Shown: positions 10,001 through 19,253, counted from the stretch's first letter. The stretch is DNA of 64,000 nt from an uncultured bacterium (GCA_902794035.1 CADBFN010000005.1:1-64000), one strand, 5' to 3'. Numbers and translations: made by a program. Notes: generated by a model not told the origin, from the sequence alone.

Positions 10001-10980
10001 ATCTCGCAAGGCTTGACTCCGCTTTTGAGGAGTTCGTTTATTCTTTTTATTGCACTATCTGCCATTTGTGACCGCTTTGAAAAAGAAATGTAAGAAAAAT
10101 TTTCAAGCTGATTAAATTTTCCGTCTTTAACATTTGCAAAGAGTTTGTCAGCTTCGTACTGCTTTTGCATAATGGTATTATCAGCCTGCACGGAACAGAA
10201 GTTATTATTAAAGATCCCTTTCAGTCGTTCATAATTATTTTTATCTGCACTTAAATAGCCGCATCTGCTTGAACCAAAAGGATCAATCGCAATATAAAAA
10301 TCTTCAAGCTGTTTTGAAAGATATTCGACAAAATCAATAAATATCGGAGTACATTCATCCGCATCATCTATAAATAAGTATTTTATGCTATTAAAATAAC
10401 CTGTATTTTTATAAATAAAGTTGAACAAAAGACATTGCCGCAAATAATCAAAACCTCTCAACTCCAACGTCTTTTTCAAAAGTTTTTTTATAGCTAAAGA
10501 TGCTTCTTCACTAAAACCTTCTTTTAATATTTTTGCCCGCTCATCTATTTCTGTCTGCGAAAGATTATTCTGAATAATAAGAGAATATCTCCTGAAAATC
10601 TGCTGTATCAATGACATTCTGGAATTATAACCTTTGAACGGGACTTCTTTTAAAATATCTTTCAGAATAAACTGTGAAACTTCCAACCCCGATAAATTTG
10701 GCAAAATAACAGGGTTATCAAAAATATTTCTGTCCTCCAGAAATGCCCAATTATCATTTACCGTATTATAAACAAGCGAATAAAAAGAATGAATCAGAGG
10801 TTTTTCAATACAATCAACTTTGATTTTTTTTAAAACATCATTTTGAAAATTATTTTTTAGAGTGGAGTTTTGAACAATAACAAGGATTTCTGAAGCTTTT
10901 ACACCGCTATTTAATAATTGTGCATATTTATCAGCCAAAATCTCAGTTTTATTTGAAATTAAACTTCCCTCAATAAACAT
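7063..10980 (-). CDS. giant UvrD/AddA-type superfamily I helicase, probable DNA-end processing subunit
   Basis: The 1305-aa protein has its only clear Walker A (AVPGAGKTTI) at about residue 660-670, well past the middle of a normal UvrD. Downstream come motif Ia (VLTYMDSAARNFRERI), motif II (LIEDEAQDSS, near 845), the late motif MTMHKSKGDEFNLV and motif VI (LLYVAITRAKNRLYIS, near 1250). The first 640 residues look like a second helicase-like fold without a P-loop, as in AddB (inference). ATG 10980 was chosen over TTG 10989 because AAGGAG lies 11 nt before it but only 2 nt before the TTG. The last codons come from a dispersed GGGGAGG palindrome. It partners with the overlapping nuclease gene. 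Confidence 0.88.
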   Translation of the reverse strand: MFIEGSLISNKTEILADKYAQLLNSGVKASEILVIVQNSTLKNNFQNDVLKKIKVDCIEKPLIHSFYSLVYNTVNDNWAFLEDRNIFDNPVILPNLSGLEVSQFILKDILKEVPFKGYNSRMSLIQQIFRRYSLIIQNNLSQTEIDERAKILKEGFSEEASLAIKKLLKKTLELRGFDYLRQCLLFNFIYKNTGYFNSIKYLFIDDADECTPIFIDFVEYLSKQLEDFYIAIDPFGSSRCGYLSADKNNYERLKGIFNNNFCSVQADNTIMQKQYEADKLFANVKDGKFNQLENFSYISFSKRSQMADSAIKRINELLKSGVKPCEISVISPVIDDMLKFTLKENLKNTNLLFITGSEKLIQNRFVNAVITILKLNTELKNSLSEFDIRVILSEFLKIPIKYCEKILSVFEKNKELIHYQFNDDEYTQRYNKFLQLVESLSLSDKKISEQIIYIYNELFNFEKYNKNEINKFNFFIKQIKDFEDIYGIEFNRRKTDIILQIENSVISENPYSVLDIGMNDLVISTPQKIIDNHLKTKFQFWLDISNSEWIKSDTGPLYNAWVFQKDWDKDSYTIEDNIKLSADKNARVLRKLSLCASEHIYCYSSLFDSNGIENFGAIEQYIITSKNEPEQEEQQGFKIVPRSDQKPVLEYEKGYMGISAVPGAGKTTILLALIIKLLDKGINPENIFVLTYMDSAARNFRERIKNVRRDSLKMPNISTIHGLALRILKENGNHEKLGLNSDFEICDDSQRNRILREISQKLNIKQKTLEEYDRAVSVFKMNKGILPENISDVELKNFSAFYQAYCDNLKNSNLIDYDDMLTGAVRLLEENSDIRSYYQNICMYLIEDEAQDSSLIQQKLISLLGGKYKNIIRCGDVNQSITATFSNADVAGFRKFITENYNVSMNCSQRCTKDVWTLANNLVSYALVDKTTENAFFKMYMEPVEGKNPVEQNAVVSKIFENSQEEKSNVLKIIRETFSKHPDYTVGILLRNNYQVEAWQNLIENAGFKVITRNQCLAQKSIFRAVFAVMKIVLRPFDNNVLGDNYDILSETGRYKYGLGEEIKKYENPFIQINCDNLNNQSLEQFYWDVNYWVSLCYLPPNELVVKAAQDLGLLKSEIDKSNIHLISTLIKRICIKNNSLSYATERLSELSKRPNLSGFKFFSEEDEDDKKSLQGKVQIMTMHKSKGDEFNLVFMPEMSEKNLPLTIDSINLKSADFIEKVKSLSPSYKKKSDFELKQEILEENLRLLYVAITRAKNRLYISTSTKEQTRYGKTKNSEPSMIFDELLTDSSPCEGRLGGVAIYE
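7076..7113. repeat. CCTCCCCT/AGGGGAGG palindromic repeat forming the helicase 3' end
   Basis: An 8-bp perfect stem (7090-7097 with 7102-7109), with a further CCCCTCC on one side, sits on the last codons of the helicase gene and encodes the tail SPCEGRLGGVA. The word CCTCCCCTTGTGAGGGGAGG resembles short intergenic repeats seen in many bacterial genomes. It lies next to the nuclease start. Confidence 0.6.
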
Positions 10981-11139
10981 ATAGAGCAATACTCCTTATG
11001 ATGTATATTAGCATGAAAATACGTCAGAAATGTACATCCTTAATATGATGTTAAAAATTTGGAAATAGCCTATTATTTTAATAACGAAAAAGTGTTAAGG
11101 ATACAATTATTAAATCATTATCGGAAGGAGAAAAAGATT

Positions 11140-11364
11140 ATGGCTACAAAAAAAGTTAATTTAACATTGGAAGAACAAATCGGATTCAGCGCAGGTGAAA
11201 TATATGAATACTTGCACACAAACGGAACAGTATCTTTCTCAAAAATGAAAAAAGATTTGGATTTGAAAGGTAATTTTGCGGATTTAGGTCTTGGCTGGTT
11301 AGCAAGAGAAAATAAAGTTGAAATTCAACAAAAAGGACCTGCTGTAAAGGTTAGTTTAAGATAA
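11140..11364 (+). CDS. winged-helix domain protein (DUF2582-like)
   Basis: A 74-aa protein resembling the small stand-alone winged-helix family DUF2582: LTLEEQIGFSAGEIYEYL, then a helix-turn-helix-like stretch, and a basic C-terminus ending KGPAVKVSLR. Such proteins are predicted to bind nucleic acid, with no established role. ATG 11140 was chosen because GGAAGGAG lies 9 nt before it. An upstream in-frame ATG at 11059 has no ribosome site. It is monocistronic, with a terminator at 11408-11441. Confidence 0.85.
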   Translation: MATKKVNLTLEEQIGFSAGEIYEYLHTNGTVSFSKMKKDLDLKGNFADLGLGWLARENKVEIQQKGPAVKVSLR

Positions 11365-11407
11365 TTAATCAGATTCACCACTATTTAAAATATATATCAA
11401 TCAAAGT

Positions 11408-11441
11408 AAAAGGCTCGTATTACAAGAATATGAGTCTTTTT
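11408..11441 (+). terminator. terminator after the winged-helix gene
   Basis: A 14-bp stem with G-T pairs (AAAAGGCTCGTATT with AATATGAGTCTTTT) and a 5-nt loop runs into a T-tract. Confidence 0.8.
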
Positions 11442-11539
11442 ACCTTTTATATTGTTATATTAACTGAGTTTGCTATTGTCTTTTTCATGTTTATGTTAAA
11501 ATCTGAATATATATCAACTTGAGGAGAGGTATCTTAGTT

Positions 11540-14188
11540 ATGATGAAGTGGTTACTGAAAATATTGGGCGACCCAAATGAAAAAAAAGTTAAATCCATGA
11601 TGGGTATAATTGAACATATAAACGCACTTGAACCTGAATTTGCGGCTATGACAGATGAACAATTAAGAGCAAAAACAGATGAATTCAAAGAAATTTTATC
11701 AAAACGTCCAAGATCAAATAATTTTAAAGAAGATTTAAAACTTGAAAAAGAAGCCTTAGACAAACTTTTGCCTGAAGCATTCGCAACTGTAAGAGAAGCA
11801 GGCAAAAGAGTCCTGAACATGCGTCATTTTGACGTTCAGTTGATAGGCGGATATTTTCTTCATAACGGACACATTGCAGAAATGAGAACTGGGGAAGGTA
11901 AAACCCTTGTTGCAACATTGCCTGCATATCTTAATGCTTTAACAGGTAAAGGTGTCCATGTTATTACCGTAAACGATTACCTTGCAAAACGTGACAGCGA
12001 ATGGATGGGTAAAATTTATGAATTTTTGGGACTTACAGTCGGTGTTATTCTTTCTAACGGAGAAGGAGCAAGAGATTTTGCAAAAAAATATGATGCATAC
12101 AGATGCGACATCACTTACGGAACAAACAATGAGTTCGGATTTGATTATTTAAGAGATAATATGGCATCAAGCGAACAAATGCTTGTTCAAAGACCATTTA
12201 ATTATGCCATTATAGACGAAGTCGACTCAATTTTGATTGACGAAGCAAGAACACCGTTAATAATAAGCGGCCGTCTTTCTCAATCTGAAGACACATACAG
12301 AACAATGGCAAAAATTGCACCTCAACTTGAAAAAGAAATTGATTATACTGTTGATGAAAAGAATAAAAACGTAATATTAACTGAAGAAGGTATCGATAAA
12401 GCTCAGGATTTAATCGGAGTAAAGGATTTATTTGATATAAAAACAAACTTTGCCCATCATCTTTTACAGGCATTAAAAGCTAAAGAATTATTTGAAAAAG
12501 ATACAGATTATGTCGTAAAAGACGGCGAAGTTATGATTGTAGATGAATTTACCGGTCGTATAATGGAAGGACGCCGCTGGTCAGATGGTCTGCATCAGGC
12601 AATCGAAGCTAAAGAAGGAGTTGAAATTCAGGATGAAACACAAACTCTCGCAAGCATAACTTTCCAAAATTTATTCAGGCTATACCCGAAATTATCAGGT
12701 ATGACAGGTACGGCAATGACTGAAGAAGCTGAATTTGGTAAAATCTACAACCTTGAAGTTACTTCAATCCCTACAAATAAACCTGATATAAGAATTGATT
12801 ACCCTGATGTTATATATAAAACAGAAGTTCAAAAATATCTGGCAGTTATTGAAGATATTATCGCACAACACAAATTAGGACGTCCTGTACTTGTAGGAAC
12901 GGTCAGTATTGAGAAATCGGAATATTTGTCAGAGCTTTTAAAACAACGCGGAATTAAACATAATGTTTTAAATGCAAAACATCACGAAAAAGAAGCATAT
13001 ATCATTGCTCAGGCAGGCCGATTGGGTGCTGTAACTATCGCAACAAACATGGCAGGTCGCGGTACTGATATTCTTTTAGGTGGTAACGCAGAATATCTTG
13101 CAAAATCTAATCTTGACGAACAAGGCATTACAGAATCACATCCTGATTATGAAAATCTGAAAAATCAGGCATTGGAAGAAGCAAGAAAAATTACAGAGCA
13201 AGAGCATGCTAAAGTGGTAGAAGCAGGCGGATTGCATGTAATCGGAACCGAACGACACGAATCACGCCGTATAGATAATCAGTTAAGAGGACGTGCAGCT
13301 CGTCAGGGAGACCCGGGTTCTACAAGATTTTTCTTATCTCTGGAAGATAATTTAATGAGAATATTCGGTGGAGAAGCGATAAAGAATCTTATGGATATGC
13401 TTAATCTTCCTGAAAATACCGCAATTGATCACCCTATGATTACAAAAAGAATCAAATCCGCTCAAAAACGAGTCGAGACTTTTCACTTTGATATAAGAAA
13501 ACAAGTACTTGATTATGATGATGTAATAAATATTCAGCGTGAAAAATTCTATCATCAAAGGAAAAAAGTTCTTGCAGGACGCGGTTTATACTCTGATATT
13601 TTGTATATGATAGAGCAGGAAGTCAGCAGAATTCTGAGCAGTTATATTTCCCCTGAAATGAAGGTTGAAGAATATAATTATGAAGAACTTGAAAAAATGA
13701 TTAAAGAACTTCACTCTATTATTCCGCCTCTGGCAGGCGTAATTGAAGTTAAAGACATTCAGAATATGCGCTATACTCCAATGTATGAGAAAGTAAAAGA
13801 CTTTGTTATTCAGGCATATAAAGATCACGAAATTGAAATTATAGAGTTCTATAATAAGGTTTTGGCAGACTATAACTCTGATACTCCGCCTCAGGAACCG
13901 TTCAGCGAAGATAACGTCGTAAGACAATTAGAAAAAGATGTTCTTTTAAAAGTTGTTGATGCAAAATGGATTGATCATTTGACAAATGTAAGAATGCTGC
14001 AGGATAGTATCGGACTTCGTGCATACGGTCAAAAGGACCCTCTGATTGAGTACAAAAAAGAATGCTTTGATTTGTTTAATAAAATGATGTTTGAAATTCA
14101 GTCTGAAACAGTACAGTACTTGTTCAGAACCCGTTTTGGAATTCAGGTTGTAAACCCGGATGATATCGACCCTGATATGATGGTGTAG
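11540..14188 (+). CDS. secA: preprotein translocase ATPase SecA
   Basis: The motor that drives unfolded preproteins through SecYEG. The 882-aa protein shows the N-terminal tail, Walker A MRTGEGKTL (about 115-124), Walker B with DEVDSILIDEARTPLIIS, the preprotein cross-linking domain, NBD2 with NMAGRGTDILLGGN and GTERHESRRIDNQLRGRAARQGD, and the helical scaffold. It stops after the scaffold (ending NPDDIDPDMMV) and lacks the usual C-terminal zinc-binding Cys cluster for SecB. ATG 11540 is placed by AGGAGAGG about 10 nt upstream; the TTG at 11519 precedes that site and is not the start. A TGTTAAAAT extended -10 lies just upstream. Confidence 0.97.
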   Translation: MMKWLLKILGDPNEKKVKSMMGIIEHINALEPEFAAMTDEQLRAKTDEFKEILSKRPRSNNFKEDLKLEKEALDKLLPEAFATVREAGKRVLNMRHFDVQLIGGYFLHNGHIAEMRTGEGKTLVATLPAYLNALTGKGVHVITVNDYLAKRDSEWMGKIYEFLGLTVGVILSNGEGARDFAKKYDAYRCDITYGTNNEFGFDYLRDNMASSEQMLVQRPFNYAIIDEVDSILIDEARTPLIISGRLSQSEDTYRTMAKIAPQLEKEIDYTVDEKNKNVILTEEGIDKAQDLIGVKDLFDIKTNFAHHLLQALKAKELFEKDTDYVVKDGEVMIVDEFTGRIMEGRRWSDGLHQAIEAKEGVEIQDETQTLASITFQNLFRLYPKLSGMTGTAMTEEAEFGKIYNLEVTSIPTNKPDIRIDYPDVIYKTEVQKYLAVIEDIIAQHKLGRPVLVGTVSIEKSEYLSELLKQRGIKHNVLNAKHHEKEAYIIAQAGRLGAVTIATNMAGRGTDILLGGNAEYLAKSNLDEQGITESHPDYENLKNQALEEARKITEQEHAKVVEAGGLHVIGTERHESRRIDNQLRGRAARQGDPGSTRFFLSLEDNLMRIFGGEAIKNLMDMLNLPENTAIDHPMITKRIKSAQKRVETFHFDIRKQVLDYDDVINIQREKFYHQRKKVLAGRGLYSDILYMIEQEVSRILSSYISPEMKVEEYNYEELEKMIKELHSIIPPLAGVIEVKDIQNMRYTPMYEKVKDFVIQAYKDHEIEIIEFYNKVLADYNSDTPPQEPFSEDNVVRQLEKDVLLKVVDAKWIDHLTNVRMLQDSIGLRAYGQKDPLIEYKKECFDLFNKMMFEIQSETVQYLFRTRFGIQVVNPDDIDPDMMV

Positions 14189-14194
14189 ATATGC

Positions 14195-14233
14195 GTGAGT
14201 CGTGAACCGCGAATAGTGAATTGACCTTTACGG
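14195..14233. repeat. GTGAAT-rich repeat, left arm of an inverted pair
   Basis: A stretch of GTGAACCGCGAATAGTGAAT-type words ends in GACCTTTACGG. That 11-mer is exactly inverted at 14949-14959, where the right arm continues with ATTCAC words. The two arms enclose the two XRE genes. Related arms occur at 23456-23562 and 48181-48324. Confidence 0.7.
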
Positions 14234-14259
14234 GCTTAAATATTTGGGAACTAACTTAT

Positions 14260-14469
14260 TTATTCAAATAACTCTTTAATTCCGACATTGAAACATTTGC
14301 AAAAAGTGTCCATATGAGAAATAAATATTCTCTTTGCTTTTGCTTGCTCAATTTTAACTAAAAAGCATGTGTTTATTCCCGTTTTTTGAGAAAGTTCTTT
14401 TATGGTCAGATTATTTATTTTTCTCAATTTTTTGATATTATTTGCAAGATTTTTTGAATAGTTTTTCAT
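14260..14469 (-). CDS. XRE-type helix-turn-helix protein
   Basis: A 69-aa protein that is almost entirely a Cro/C1-type DNA-binding domain: LANNIKKLRKINNLTIKELS as helices 1-2, TGINTCFLVKIEQ as the recognition helix region, then FCKCFNVGIKELF. There is no other domain, so it is a minimal regulator or a remnant. It is divergent from the second XRE gene at 14651, with 181 bp between them. Both lie between inverted repeats (14195-14233 and 14949-14989), so the pair may have moved as a unit (inference). The ATG has GGTG 9 nt upstream. Confidence 0.8.
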   Translation of the reverse strand: MKNYSKNLANNIKKLRKINNLTIKELSQKTGINTCFLVKIEQAKAKRIFISHMDTFCKCFNVGIKELFE

Positions 14470-14482
14470 GATTTTTCACCGT

Positions 14483-14500
14483 TGTCGGCATAGTAATGCC
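14483..14500. repeat. TGTCGGCATAG-AATGCC dispersed hairpin
   Basis: GGCAT-AGTA-ATGCC hairpin preceded by TGTC. A near-identical and more complete copy is at 48116-48136 upstream of thiL. Confidence 0.5.
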
Positions 14501-14527
14501 ACTATACATACTATCAATTTAATTGAT

Positions 14528-14554
14528 AGATTCTGAAACAAGTTCAGAATGACA
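14528..14554. repeat. TCTGAA-acaag-TTCAGA palindromic repeat
   Basis: A 6-bp stem with a 5-nt loop, followed by ATGACA. The word resembles a short intergenic palindrome found in many unrelated bacterial genomes (recalled, not searched). Confidence 0.45.
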
Positions 14555-14615
14555 ATTTTTATACTTTATTTATAATATATATAATCTACAAACTATATAT
14601 AAGTATTTTAAACTA

Positions 14616-14650
14616 TTGTTTTTATATTGTCAAGTTAATAAAATTAAACT
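14616..14650 (+). promoter_or_regulatory. sigma70 promoter of the XRE gene, predicted leaderless
   Basis: TTGTTT (14616-14621), a 17-nt spacer, TAAAAT (14639-14644), then exactly 6 nt to ATG 14651. This is a complete promoter placing +1 on the start codon. No Shine-Dalgarno is present. Confidence 0.6.
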
Positions 14651-14872
14651 ATGGACGAACAAAAAATACTTGAGACATTTGGCTTTAATTTTAAAATGTA
14701 TCGAACTAAATTAAAATTATCGCAGGATGATATAATTGATAAAACAGGTTTCAGCCAGTCATACATCAGTAATATTGAAAACGGAAAGCACAATTTGTCT
14801 TTAATAAATGCACTCAAATTGTCTGATGCTGTCGGGAAAAATATTGAGAGTATGCTTAAAGAGATTGAATAA
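14651..14872 (+). CDS. XRE-type helix-turn-helix regulator
   Basis: A 73-aa single-domain Cro/C1-type protein with a canonical fold: FKMYRTKLKLSQDDIIDKTG, the recognition helix SQSYISNIENGKHNLSL, and the capping helix KLSDAVGKNIESML. It probably binds as a dimer to an operator near its own promoter (family knowledge). It is divergent from a second XRE gene, and the two could form a mutual switch (inference). The promoter puts the transcription start at the ATG, so the message should be leaderless. Confidence 0.85.
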   Translation: MDEQKILETFGFNFKMYRTKLKLSQDDIIDKTGFSQSYISNIENGKHNLSLINALKLSDAVGKNIESMLKEIE

Positions 14873-14948
14873 AATGTCGAAATATGAGCAAAATGTGTTT
14901 TGAGAATTGTCTTTATTGGCATTGAAGCACATTTGACAATTCTCAAAT

Positions 14949-14989
14949 CCGTAAAGGTCCATTCACATTTCACAATTCACGATTCACTT
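14949..14989. repeat. GTGAAT-rich repeat, right arm of an inverted pair
   Basis: CCGTAAAGGTC followed by repeated TTCAC/ATTCAC words. It is the inverted partner of 14195-14233. It lies directly upstream of tgt, whose start has no Shine-Dalgarno. Confidence 0.7.
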
Positions 14990-14991
14990 AA

Positions 14992-16116
<1,125 letters not shown>

Positions 16117-16187
16117 AAATACTTAAATAATCTTGTCGTTCAATGTTGTGAATTTGCATTAAAAAATTTAGACTGTTAACCAAATAG

Positions 16188-16210
16188 GTAAGTTGGGCTT
16201 TTAGCCGACA
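16188..16210. repeat. GTAAGTTGGGCTTTTAGCC dispersed hairpin
   Basis: A GGGCT-AGCC hairpin between tgt and kdsD. Related words are at 27839-27853, 32011-32028 and, inverted, 48152-48175. Confidence 0.5.
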
Positions 16211-16233
16211 AATATTTTATTTTTTTAATTTTC

Positions 16234-16263
16234 TTGTTAAAAACATGCTTTTTGTGCTATTAT
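16234..16263 (+). promoter_or_regulatory. promoter of kdsD
   Basis: TTGTTA, an 18-nt spacer, then TATTAT preceded by TGC, which makes an extended -10. The leader is about 28 nt and contains AAAGGAG. Confidence 0.5.
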
Positions 16264-16297
16264 TTCTTTATTAAAGGGATATATTAAAGGAGTTAAA

Positions 16298-17287
16298 ATG
16301 ACGGCAATTATGGATAAAGATATTTCAGCTCAGAGCATTGCAGATATTAATAGTGCGGTCAGAACCGTAAATATGGAAATTGATACTATTGAAAAATTAA
16401 GAGATAATCTTGATTGCTCTCTGACACAAGCTCTGGACCTTATGCAAAACGCAAAAGGCAGAATAATAATTACCGGAATGGGAAAATCAGGTCATATCGG
16501 TAAAAAAATTGCCGCATCATTAGCTTCAACAGGTACTCCGTCATTTTTCGTACACCCTGCAGAAGCAAGCCATGGTGATTTGGGAATGATAACAGAAGAT
16601 GATGTCGTTTTGGCAATTTCTAACAGCGGAGAATCTAAAGAACTTGTCGATATTTTGAATTACTGTAAAAGATTTGGGATTTCACTTATCGCAATTACAA
16701 AAAATCCTGAAAGTTCACTTGGCAAAGCAGGAGATATTGTTTTAAAATTGCCTAATAACGGAGAAGCTTGTCCTTTGGGGCTTGCTCCTACAAGTTCAAC
16801 TACTGCAACATTGGTTCTTGGAGATATTTTAACAACATGCTTGATTGAAAGAAAAGGATTTACAAAATCTGATTTCAATGACAGACACCCTGGCGGAAAG
16901 CTAGGCTCTATATTACAAAGAGTTTCAGATTTAATGCACACAGGAGAAGAAATGCCATTATTAGACGAAAATGCTGATATGCAGGCCGTTCTTCTGGAAA
17001 TGACTTCAAAACGTTTAGGTTGTGTAGGCTTTGTTAATTCTGACGGTTTATTAACAGGTATGCTTACAGATGGCGACCTGAGAAGATGGTTATCCCCTCA
17101 GATTCTTGAAAAACATGCCAATGAACTTATGACAAAAAATCCTAAGACTGTATCAAAAGATATTATGGCATCAGAAGCAATGAAAATTATGCACGATAAA
17201 AAGATTACAAATCTTTTTGTTTTGGAAAACGGTATGCCTGTCGGGGTAATTCACATTCACGATTTATTAAATAAAGGTGTAATGTAA
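16298..17287 (+). CDS. kdsD: arabinose-5-phosphate isomerase (KpsF/GutQ/KdsD family)
   Basis: Converts ribulose-5-phosphate to arabinose-5-phosphate, the first step towards Kdo for lipopolysaccharide. The 329-aa protein has a SIS domain (about 40-180) with ITGMGKSGHIGKKIAASLAS and the metal and substrate loop HPAEASHGDLGMI. A tandem CBS pair follows (about 205-325), with GMLTDGDLRRWL and PVGVIHIHDLL. AAAGGAG lies 7 nt before the ATG. Its presence fits a diderm LPS-making cell. The catabolic paralogue GutQ is less likely because no sugar-alcohol genes are nearby. Confidence 0.93.
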   Translation: MTAIMDKDISAQSIADINSAVRTVNMEIDTIEKLRDNLDCSLTQALDLMQNAKGRIIITGMGKSGHIGKKIAASLASTGTPSFFVHPAEASHGDLGMITEDDVVLAISNSGESKELVDILNYCKRFGISLIAITKNPESSLGKAGDIVLKLPNNGEACPLGLAPTSSTTATLVLGDILTTCLIERKGFTKSDFNDRHPGGKLGSILQRVSDLMHTGEEMPLLDENADMQAVLLEMTSKRLGCVGFVNSDGLLTGMLTDGDLRRWLSPQILEKHANELMTKNPKTVSKDIMASEAMKIMHDKKITNLFVLENGMPVGVIHIHDLLNKGVM

Positions 17288-17299
17288 TGTAATTTACTT

Positions 17300-17737
17300 T
17301 TACTTTTCAACCATAAAAGTTACAGGACCATCATTTACCAATTCTACATCCATCATTGCACCAAACTGACCTGTGGAGGTTTTTATTCCCTGTTCTTTAA
17401 CTTTAGAAACAAAATACTCGTAAAGTTCATTCGCCTTTTGAGGATTTTCGGCATTATCAAAACTTGGCCTTGTACCTTTTTTGCAATCCCCGCATAACGT
17501 AAACTGAGATACAACAAGCATTTGACCTTTTACATCAGTCAAAGATAAATTCATTTTATCATTTTCATCTTCAAATATACGCAAATTGATAAGTTTTTGC
17601 ACTAATTTGTCGGCATTATCTCTATCATCACCTTTTTGAACACCGAGAAAAACTAATAACCCGCAATCAATTGAGGAAAATAAATCCCCATTTATGGTAA
17701 CAGATGCTCTTTTTACTCTTTGGATTAGTGCTTTCAT
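17300..17737 (-). CDS. dtd: D-aminoacyl-tRNA deacylase
   Basis: Removes D-amino acids (and glycine misloaded on tRNA-Ala) from tRNA. The 145-aa length and both signature motifs are present: SQFTLCGDCKKGTRPSF near 80-96 and the cross-subunit Gly-Pro loop NDGPVTFMVEK at the C-terminus. The homodimer buries these motifs at the active site. GAGGTG lies 6 nt before the ATG, and a TATAAT sits just upstream of that. It is convergent with kdsD, with only 12 bp between the stop codons. Confidence 0.95.
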   Translation of the reverse strand: MKALIQRVKRASVTINGDLFSSIDCGLLVFLGVQKGDDRDNADKLVQKLINLRIFEDENDKMNLSLTDVKGQMLVVSQFTLCGDCKKGTRPSFDNAENPQKANELYEYFVSKVKEQGIKTSTGQFGAMMDVELVNDGPVTFMVEK

Positions 17738-17848
17738 AATTTCACCTCTGATTATATTCTAAAATTAATAACTTGTCACTATTATGTAAATTTCAGAAGC
17801 TTTATGATAAAATAAAATAGCGAACATTAAGATTTTTATGAGGGATAT

Positions 17849-19246
17849 ATGAATAAGAAATATCATTTTATAGCAATAGGCGGAGTAGGAATGAGCGGTT
17901 TGGCAAAATATCTTTTGCAAAACGGTTATGAAGTTTCAGGCTCCGATATTAATGACAGTAAATATGTAAAAAGCGTAAGAGATTTGGGTGCTAAAGTTTA
18001 TATAGGTCATAATGAAGATAATTTACCTGACGATTGCATAGTGGTTGCAAGTACCGCTATTCGAGAGTTTAACCCTGAAATCCAAAAGGCAAAACGCCTT
18101 GGGTTACCTATTTGGCACCGTTCGGATTTACTTGCAGAAATTTCCAGAGGAGAAGAATATTTTATCGGATACTCGGGAACTCACGGCAAAACAACAACTT
18201 CCGGTCTTTGCTCTTATGTACTTGAAAAAGCAGGTTTAAAGCCATCTTATGTTGTCGGCGGTATTATCCCTGAAATCAACACAAACGCAAACTGCGCACA
18301 TGCTAAATATTTTATCGCTGAACTTGACGAAAGTGACGGAACAATTGTAAAATATTCTCCAAATTTAGTCGTTGTAAATAACTTAGAACCTGATCATTTG
18401 GATTTTTACAAAAACGGTTTGGAATCCATTTTGGAAACATTTGAAACCTTTATTTCAAATATGAGAGAAAACGGCATTATTCTTGCAAATATGGACAATG
18501 AAGGGGTAAAAAGACTTGTTAAATATTTTTCTGTTCACGAACTTGCGCATAACGCTAAATTTATGACATTTTCTATCGGCGGAAATACGGATTACTGTGC
18601 TAAAAATATTGTTTATGGACAGGATTACACAACTTTTGATATTTATTATAAAGACGAATTTCAAACAAATCTTCAAATCAGTCTTAAAGGGGTGCATAAT
18701 GTCTATAACTCGCTTGCTGTTTGGGCAAGTTTACATATATCCGGTGTTGATATGAATTTGGTAAATCCACATTTTGCAGGGTTTACGGGGATGGGCAGAA
18801 GATTTCAGAAAGTCGGAGAGTTTAACGGAATATCTGTATATGATGATTATGCGCACCACCCGACAGAAATTAAAGCAACCCTGTCCTGCTCAAAATCTTT
18901 CAAAGATAAAAGAATTATTGCAGTTTTTCAGCCTCACAGATATTCACGTCTGCAAAACCTTTGGAATGAATTTATGGAAGCCTTTGACGGAATAGACGAA
19001 TTAATTGTTACAGATGTTTATGCCGCAAGCGAAGACGAAATTGTTGGTGTAAATGCTCAGGCATTTGTGAACGAATTTAAAGAAAAATCAGATATTCCAT
19101 GCAAACATATAACAGGCTCTATGGCTCAGGTTGCACAAGAAATATACAAAGATCTGAAACCAAATGATATAGTAATTGGCTTAGGAGCTGGTACTATAAC
19201 AAAACTTGGCTCAGAATTATTAAATCTAAGCACAACAAAAGTATAA
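17849..19246 (+). CDS. murC: UDP-N-acetylmuramate-L-alanine ligase
   Basis: The cytoplasmic peptidoglycan ligase that adds L-Ala to UDP-MurNAc. In the 465-aa protein, the N-terminal Rossmann motif is IGGVGMSGLAKYL (8-20), the ATP loop is YSGTHGKTTTSG near 109-120, the central ligase residues are ELDESDGTI, and the C-terminal domain includes VYDDYAHHPTEI. The start has GAGGGATAT upstream, with TGATAAAAT as a likely extended -10 further up. It is followed after 7 bp by recG, so the two are probably co-transcribed. Confidence 0.96.
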   Translation: MNKKYHFIAIGGVGMSGLAKYLLQNGYEVSGSDINDSKYVKSVRDLGAKVYIGHNEDNLPDDCIVVASTAIREFNPEIQKAKRLGLPIWHRSDLLAEISRGEEYFIGYSGTHGKTTTSGLCSYVLEKAGLKPSYVVGGIIPEINTNANCAHAKYFIAELDESDGTIVKYSPNLVVVNNLEPDHLDFYKNGLESILETFETFISNMRENGIILANMDNEGVKRLVKYFSVHELAHNAKFMTFSIGGNTDYCAKNIVYGQDYTTFDIYYKDEFQTNLQISLKGVHNVYNSLAVWASLHISGVDMNLVNPHFAGFTGMGRRFQKVGEFNGISVYDDYAHHPTEIKATLSCSKSFKDKRIIAVFQPHRYSRLQNLWNEFMEAFDGIDELIVTDVYAASEDEIVGVNAQAFVNEFKEKSDIPCKHITGSMAQVAQEIYKDLKPNDIVIGLGAGTITKLGSELLNLSTTKV

Positions 19247-19253
19247 ATAATTT

